DNA of 64,000 bases, from NCBI GenBank assembly GCA_947184155.2, contig CAMXCT020001030.1, positions 53,501 to 117,500 of the forward strand, in the 5' to 3' direction. Made by a program: the position numbers and the translations under genes. The stretch is from Cladocopium goreaui. Lineage: Eukaryota; Sar; Dinophyceae; Suessiales; Symbiodiniaceae. The notes under the pieces were generated by a model. That model saw only the letters and a list, made by a program, of their open reading frames with translations. It was not told where the DNA came from and did not search any database. The first letter of the stretch is position 1, and each line of letters opens with the position of its first letter. This document shows positions 58,101 through 64,000 of this stretch, one piece after another.

Positions 58101-58359
58101 CCTGTTCTCTTTTTTTGCGTTGTTTCAGTAGCCATCCGTTCACGCTGCCTTGGGCGAAAGACGGCAAACGCAAAAAGACTGCAAATGTCACCCTGAGCTG
58201 AGGGAACTTGGGCCCGTTGGAGGCGTGATTCGGGCCATGATGGAGCGAGCGGCTGATGACCAGGCTCAGGCGGTGCAGTCTGCAGCCGAAGAGTTGGAGG
58301 TGTATTGTGACTCGGCGGGTCCATGCGGGTCCATGCGGGTCCAATGGGTGAGCACATGA
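55151..58359 (+). CDS. Tandem membrane-protein family, paralogue 3
   Basis: Exon 1 ends at 55230 with AGPGFSGVWHYVNVPAILCQ. Intron to 55471 is GT-AG. Exon 2 (55472-56266): FADIAIQKPPSGDYEPHVFT, then many SRRR/SPRRR units, MPMTTPYGYSGANAYQGSSG and IAIAGGAGLLAGIAANKLM. Intron to 56663 is GC-AG. Exon 3 (56664-56869): SWQGTCGTCMNQYGANNCN and NAARDDLMSTGFTPAQVQWP. Intron to 57071 is GC-AG. Exon 4 (57072 to about 57220): PPVPQVFLTLTALQ with a Gly/Tyr-rich end. Exon 5 (57367-57468) is the transmembrane helix with six Cys, LLCCCCCCGLVAFFCVRKGK. Intron 57469-57651 is GA-AG. Exon 6 (57652-57721): DDEGTELSHHAHHAHNPYWD. Intron 57722-57820 is GT-AG. Exon 7 from 57821: GFMGTAAPNGQYW and IVGPWGECLAWAVVYEHQN. 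A last exon, from about 58150, holds GPVGGVIRAMMERAADDQAQ and a stop at 58357-58359. Family unknown; start codon not fixed. Confidence 0.75.
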
Positions 58360-58866
58360 GGAACTGCGGCAATCTTAGACCATCTTAGACCATCTTAGAC
58401 CCTTGGAAACCGAGATATATGTGATGGATAAATTATAACGACCGCACTCCGCCAGCACTGTCAATGATGCTTAGTGTAGGAACCATCCCAGAATCATCAC
58501 TTTTTTCTTTTCATCTGAACTTGTTGACACATTATTATTTATCCAGATCTATGTGAAACACGGATGCCCCAAAAGCTTAAAGAACCGGAAGAACTAGCCG
58601 AGCCAATTTCCCGACCTACCAGCTGGGATGAGCTTAGCGCATCACTCTCGTATTCTGCTTGAACCACATCGGCATTCGGATGTAGATGGATTTAGGGTTG
58701 CTGCACATTGTTGGAGCTTAGACTGGAGTCAACAGTAAGAACAGTAGAAACTCCATCAACTCACCTTTTTGACCTTATCATTCCCAGGCAAGGAGGCGAT
58801 CAGGCAAGACAAACCTCTTCCGGTGATCAATGAAAGGGCATGATGCACCAAAAGCTGCGCAGCCGC

Positions 58867-58895
58867 GAGAAAAGAGAGAGAGAGAGAGAGAGCGC

Positions 58896-58941
<46 letters not shown>

Positions 58942-59010
58942 CGCGAGAGAGAGAGAGAGAGAGCGCGCGAGAGAGAGAGAGAGAGAGAAAGAGGAGAGAG
59001 AGAGAGAGGA
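58867..59010. repeat. (GA)n microsatellite
   Basis: About 140 bp of GA repeats with interspersed GCGC and GG interruptions. Confidence 0.97.
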
Positions 59011-59102
59011 AAACCTATCCCAGTAAGCGCATTAAGCTTGCGGATATATTGATTGAAAATGATTTAAAATGATTGAAAATGATTGAACATGATTGACTTG
59101 TG

Positions 59103-59110
59103 AAGATGAA

Positions 59111-59150
<40 letters not shown>

Positions 59151-59222
59151 GCCATGATCATGATCATGATGAAGAAAACGAAGAAGAAGAAGAAGAAGAA
59201 GAAAAAGAAGAAGAAGAAGAAT
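59103..59222. repeat. (GAT)n then (GAA)n microsatellite
   Basis: About 15 GAT units, a CATGATCATGATCATGAT palindromic spacer, then about 15 GAA units. In one frame it encodes poly-Asp then poly-Glu, but no surrounding coding context is seen. Confidence 0.95.
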
Positions 59223-60984
59223 ATGATGATGATTTTGTGGAAGTCTCTATGTATCGCATGTGCGTTGCCCAGTGACATGGTGAAGAGCTCATGGCGACAT
59301 TGTTGGGATGCTGTGGTGATACTAAATATGGATTTATTGTAAAGCGGTGTGCCACACTTCTCCGAATCCAATGACACAACCGTGCATTTTCACCCATACA
59401 CGCAATCGCAACAAGTACTTTGGCTCCTTTCGGCTCCTTTCGGCTCACAGTTCCAGAATACAACACTGCATGGCTACACGGACTGCACACTTGCGAATGG
59501 AACCTGACATAATCTGACTGCAACGCATGTGTTGGGAATAGGGCGCAATAGGGCACATGCAAGGCCTTCGAAACTGGAGGAAACCATCGCAAGAAAGTTG
59601 TGCAATGTCGGGCATGCGGTCAGACGGCCGCAGACGGCTAAGTGCAGATAAGTGCAGTAACGCCTAGTGTGTTCAGCCAGGAGGTGCCCAGAACCCAAAA
59701 GTGAAACGTAGTGAAACTATATGACCCAAGAATATCCAAGAATAATGATGGTAATATAAATAATATAAGACGCCAAGAGAAAGAGAGAGAGAGAGAGAAA
59801 GAGTTCAGGACTCTTGTTCCAGGATTTCCATCGAGTCAGCACTTCTCACAACATCACACAACCACAGCATTAAAACATCATAGAACAATAACAACAGGCC
59901 CACCAGAAGCTGACAGCTCTCATGCTCCTCGATCCGTGTCAAGCTCCCAATGCCACAGGCGCAGCAGGCAACCCTGTCATCATGTTAGCAATCGGGAAAG
60001 CCAAACGGGATGCACAAGCAGGGGAGTCGTTGCAACATCATGAGTGATAAAGGTTGGCGTTGCAAATTGCAGCTTTCCAGGATCACATGTTTGAGTCTGC
60101 TTGATACTTCAGACGTCTATTGAATTACATACCTTTGATTAAGTTTTAGACTTATTCTTTGCACACGAATCAGCCAACAAGACTGACTTGACAATAGCTC
60201 AGCAGTATGCAACCATCCAAATCAGCACTGCCTCACAAAACCAGCACAGAGTAGAGTTTCCAGCATGAGCTCTGCACACAGCAAATGAGCACAGTGAACC
60301 CATGCAAACCCATATTTTCAAGCCGCAGCAACCCAAGCAGTTCCTACGGTCCTACTGTGCAGTCGATGGTTGGGATATGACGCGATAGCAGAGCTGATGT
60401 AACCGGTGCAGCCTGAGCAATGGGAACATGCGACGGAGCCGCTGGAGGACGTGCTTGGGTTGTCGTGACGCTGCTGTGGATGTGCCTCGACTTTGCTTTA
60501 CCTGACGTATCCTGACGTTGATGGATTAATTATGATTAATTTGGCATGATTTGGCATGATTTGGCTAGATTTGGCATGACATGGCATGACACTGTGCGAG
60601 CAGTATCGTGATATTCTTGTTTTCTTAGGCTGCAGTCCACAGCAGCAGGTTCGTTGGACAAACGTTCGAATGCTCGAATGCAAAGCTGCTTTGCTGCTGG
60701 GAAGCTCTTGGACCTAACGTTGCTTTGCCCTATCAGTTGGGATTGGTTGCGACTTGTGACAGGATGGCAGTTGAAGCGTGCAAACACAGGGCAAAGGTCT
60801 TGTGGTGATGGATGACCACATAGTTCTTAGCAAACCTGTACTGCTTCTGGACATGATCGCTTAGATCGTGGACATATATAGATGGGCATCTCCACCCTCT
60901 CGCGTCAAAATGAACAAGCACAAGCAGCACAAGCTTTTAAAACGGGCTGCCAGCCCTGAATAACTTGACTAAGGGTACTAAGGA

Positions 60985-63430
60985 ATGGAAGCGTTGGCCT
61001 GCCAAACTGTGTCGAGCGCTGTGTCCCGCCAGCGGAGAGGAGCGTACAGGCAATGCGGCATTGGTTTCAAACATGTCAAACATCTGCCAGTGGTGTGGGG
61101 AGAATGGAGGAGAATGGAGGAGACAGGTTCCATGTTGAAAATGTTGAAATACAGGTCACGTCGGCCTGAGATTCTGGATTCATGCTTAGGCTGAGGCCTG
61201 ACGGTCTCTTTCAGACGGGCTTGCAGTTTGTATCAACGCAGTCCTTCGTTGTGAGGCTGAAGGTCTTGGCTTTTGCATGCTGCCTGTTGTGCGCACAGTG
61301 GCTCGGCGATTCTTTCAGTGTTGCAAAGCAAAGACAAGTAGATACCTGTTTGATCATCAGATCTATGCACATTCTTCTCTGTGCCAAGTTGCCCAGGAAG
61401 CCTTTGATGTTTCCTTCACCCTCGAGCTACGCAACGTGAGCCTCAAACATCTTCCGTCCCCTGTGCCTAGGCTGAACAATTGCCAGAATATATAAATGTA
61501 ACACGTTGTGTACAATGTGTGATCATGCGTGCATACATTAACGTCGTGGAACGGCTTAACGGCTTGGCACAGTCAGCCAAACATATTTGAACATGCACCG
61601 TACAGATCTGTACAGATCTGTACAACATTGTACAACCATCATATCCATCATCAACTGTCGTCAGCAGGAGCAGCTGCGATTGCAAGTCCCGGTTGCCTTG
61701 GGCCAAGCTTTGCAGGTGCCTCCAGCCGATGTGCTGGGAGAGGTGCTCCTTGGCTGCCATGATGGCCATGTCAGTTGATGCACCAATGATATCTGCTGAT
61801 CACATCTGATCCCAATATACAAGTTCAATAATGTTCAATATGTACTGTATATATATATATATGAATTATATATATAAATATGCATCTGTGATGTATTGTG
61901 ATATATGATTATATGATGCAAAGGAGGCCCATGTTTGGTGACATATTTCAAAGAAACAACTGAACTTGTTGAGCTGGTGATATAAGAGGGAAATAATAAA
62001 CTACATAATATATATATATATATACATAGCTATAGCATGCAGGAGACTGTAACTCAAGCTGGTTCAGTGCATGCTGCGAGGATGGTGAGAGATTCCAGCT
62101 CGCATCCCGGCTTCTTTCAGAGAGAGATTTCCGCTGGTGGTACGAGGTGGTATGGTCTGAGGCTGTGAGGCGCACAGAATCTCAGAACACAGGACGCTGA
62201 ACGCAGTGTGACGCTGTGACGCCAAGGTATGACAGCCACACTCTTCACTCCTTCAAGCTGCGGCGCCGCGATGAAACGGACGAGCCAGGCAAGGCGTGGC
62301 AAGGCAAACAGCAGAGCATGCAGAGCGAGGCAGAGCCAGATGTCAGCGTAGGTGACGAGCCAACTGAGATCCCGCCAAAGGCGATGCTGAGAGACGGGGA
62401 GAGATCTTTACAGTTCTTTACAGTCCCATGCCTTGCCATGCCTTGCCATGCCTTGCCATGTGCCATCTGGTCCTCAGCCTCGGGGGTTCCTGGATAAAGG
62501 GTCGGTGACTGTGGTGTGTGCCTGCAGGTCTCCAAAAATTTGGGCATTTCAAGCATGTCAGGCAGGAACCAGTCAGAAAAGACTGGCTCAGGTGGGGCCC
62601 TGGTTGTTTAATCAACGGGGCTGAACTGTGTATGGTGTATTGATTGCGTTTTGTTTTGACCTCGATGCGTTCTGTCTCCAGGCGGTGGCAAAGAGAAAGA
62701 CAGTCTGGACGGGCTTCCAAAAGACTGCATAGAACGGAATGGAGTTGAGCTACTGATGGAGTTTTTGAGTATGTATTTGTTTCACAATGCTGGGTGTCAC
62801 GGTGTCACCTGATGCATCTTAGGTTGGTGTCCGCGGCAAGCCAAAGCATCCAGGCCCTGCGTTCAGCCCGTGCAGGAGAGGGAATGCTCGAATAGATTTG
62901 GTCGTCAATTCCATAAACAAACAAACTGCTGTTTGCAAGCCAATCCAAAAATACAAACAACAGCGAGAACTAGCGAGAGCAGACATGTCCCGCTTTTCCG
63001 TGCTTTCTCACATTTGGTAGAGGAGTGGCTTTTGCAACATGTATCTCACAATGCGATGTGAAGTCTGGCGGATTGCCAGCGCACCTGGCGTGGAGCTGCC
63101 AGAGCCTCCGCACATGGAAATTGTTGGAATATGCTTAAAATGTATAGAAATGTTAGAATTGAAATTATTGCGGAAATTCTGTGTTTTTGCATTTTGGCAA
63201 AGGATGGCACAGGTGTTAGCCAAATTTGGTATCGAAAGAGATGTGGACATTGTAGACATTGCTGCAAACTTCAGTGCGCTATTGTTGGTGTCTTGTTGGT
63301 CTTGCTTCAGTTTTTTGTCGCTCCTGAGCAAGGACAGCTCTTTGATGACCGCTTTGCAGCAACGATCCTCAGAGGATGTGATCGAGAAGCTCGGGTGCCT
63401 CGGTGAGGTGAAGTCATGTTGCCGTTTAGG
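60985..63430 (+). CDS. Unrecognised multi-exon gene
   Basis: A series of exon-like frames in one direction, separated by intron-like stretches with short tandem repeats: about 61000-61110 (KLCRALCPASGEERTGNAAL, then SNICQWCGENG); 61215-61440 (GFCMLPVVRTVARRFFQCCK, later QVAQEAFDVSFTLELRNVSL); 61664-61770 (EQLRLQVPVALGQALQVPPA); 62044-62200 (DGERFQLASRLLSERDFRWW); 62245-62400 (RRRDETDEPGKAWQGKQQSM, acidic afterwards); 62682-62770 (SLDGLPKDCIERNGVELLME); 63060-63120; and 63330-63405 (SSLMTALQQRSSEDVIEKLG). I recognise no domain. Boundaries, start and end are not fixed, and the pieces may belong to more than one gene. Confidence 0.4.
61846..61880. repeat. (TA)n microsatellite
   Basis: GTATATATATATATAT-type run inside a likely intron of the last gene; a similar one stands at about 62008-62025. 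Confidence 0.85.
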
Positions 63431-64000
63431 GTCTGTTTGATAAGTTGTTGATGCTGTTTGGTCAAGGTTGAGTGGAAACTGGAGCGTCCTGCAGCTCAAC
63501 ACTGCAACACGGTGCCTCTGAGCGCTGCCAAGTATTCAGCCATCGTTGGCCATGCATCCACATGCACGGACACACAATTACATCATACTACGCATGCGTG
63601 TAGGCGATGGAGAGAGAGGACACGCATGTGTCGCATACTCTACGGCTTCCTAAAGGAGACACAGAAAAAGGGTCATGATTGAAAGAGCGAAGAAACATAA
63701 TGAACTATGATGAAACGACAGTTCGATGACTGGTGGTTACTATTGTTCCTTAGTTGTTTAACTTTTTCCAAACGCATTCCTGGATGCCGCTGTCAACTCT
63801 TGGGGAGTGATCTTTTGCTGAAGGCCGAAAGGCTCGACACCGTTGGAGGTGGTACGAGCCACTTGGTCCGGTGTGACATGTGTATGGGGCAGTGAACAGT
63901 GGCATTTACCGTATGCAGCAGTATGATGCAGTATGCGGGTATGCATTTCATATCATTTCATATTTGGGAACAAACACGTGAGGCCGATCCGGTGTTCCGT
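63431..64000. other. Right edge, no assigned gene
   Basis: Frames of about 60 codons are open on both strands between 63707 and 63946. The minus one reads DQVARTTSNGVEPFGLQQKI and ITPQELTAASRNAF and looks somewhat more protein-like, but without support. Nothing else is seen. Confidence 0.25.

Larger units (their letters stand above)
58360..60984. other. Spacer with GA, GAT and GAA microsatellites
   Basis: No gene is recognised. Contains three 10-bp CATCTTAGAC copies (58371-58400), the microsatellites listed separately, the 10-bp repeat CGGCTCCTTT (59421-59450), and TTGGCATGAT repeats (60541-60590). Open frames over the microsatellites are not meaningful. Confidence 0.5.

Noticed and set aside
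58830-59342. Acidic and Arg/Glu-rich frames at 58.8-59.3 kb
   Set aside because: They are translations of GA, GAT and GAA microsatellites with no flanking exon evidence.

Overview
The window reads as nuclear DNA of a dinoflagellate, most likely a Symbiodiniaceae-type alga (inference). Genes are broken into short exons of about 40-950 nt. I could delimit 29 introns by joining exons so that protein motifs stay continuous. About 13 of them start with GA, 11 with GC and only 5 with GT; all end in AG, and 27 of 29 are followed by a G. This GA/GC/GT-AG|G splicing is a known dinoflagellate trait. Introns and spacers are full of microsatellites and short tandem duplications, and there is no operon structure, CRISPR array, rRNA or recognisable tRNA. 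All genes I can assign run on the + strand.

Layout. 0.8-3.9 kb: an SGNH-hydrolase-like gene in pieces. 4-9.2 kb: unassigned coding-looking exons, including two Lys/Gly-rich exons and two exons sharing AELTSDGRL, with a large CA/TA microsatellite at 6.9-7.3 kb. 9.6-12.7 kb: a leucine carboxyl methyltransferase-like (SAM-dependent) gene with a clear C-terminus. 13.25-17.9 kb: 2.6 tandem copies of a ~1.75-kb unit. 18.5-21.0 kb: a terminal-inverted-repeat element with an 8-bp target duplication, stuffed with simple repeats. 22.2-24.9 kb: a cytosolic-type HSP70 gene. 27.7-32.3 kb: a multi-domain cold-shock-domain gene with a Cys/Gly-rich insert. 36.65-37.8 kb: an intronless ATP-grasp-like ORF.

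39.0-58.4 kb: three tandem paralogues of a membrane protein family I do not recognise. Each has a signal-like start (clearest in copy 1), an FSGVWH motif, an Arg/Ser-rich low-complexity stretch, a PYGYTGANAY glycine-rich hydrophobic segment, a Cys-bearing extracellular-like domain, a poly-Cys transmembrane exon and, in copies 1 and 3, a GPWGECLAWAV motif. Copies 1 and 2 are separated by a 6.4-kb composite satellite block (43.16-49.53 kb), which includes a 60-bp minisatellite built from four 15-bp modules. Copy 2 is interrupted in its 3' part by a second member of the inverted-repeat element family (52.18-54.0 kb). 58.8-59.2 kb holds GA, GAT and GAA microsatellites. 60.98-63.4 kb holds exons of a further, unrecognised gene.

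The main points of interest are the two microsatellite-loaded inverted-repeat elements with perfect 8-bp target duplications, the tandem membrane-protein family, and a recurrent 10-bp tandem duplication found in roughly two thirds of the delimited introns. The genes shown do not form one pathway; they are neighbouring housekeeping and lineage-specific genes.
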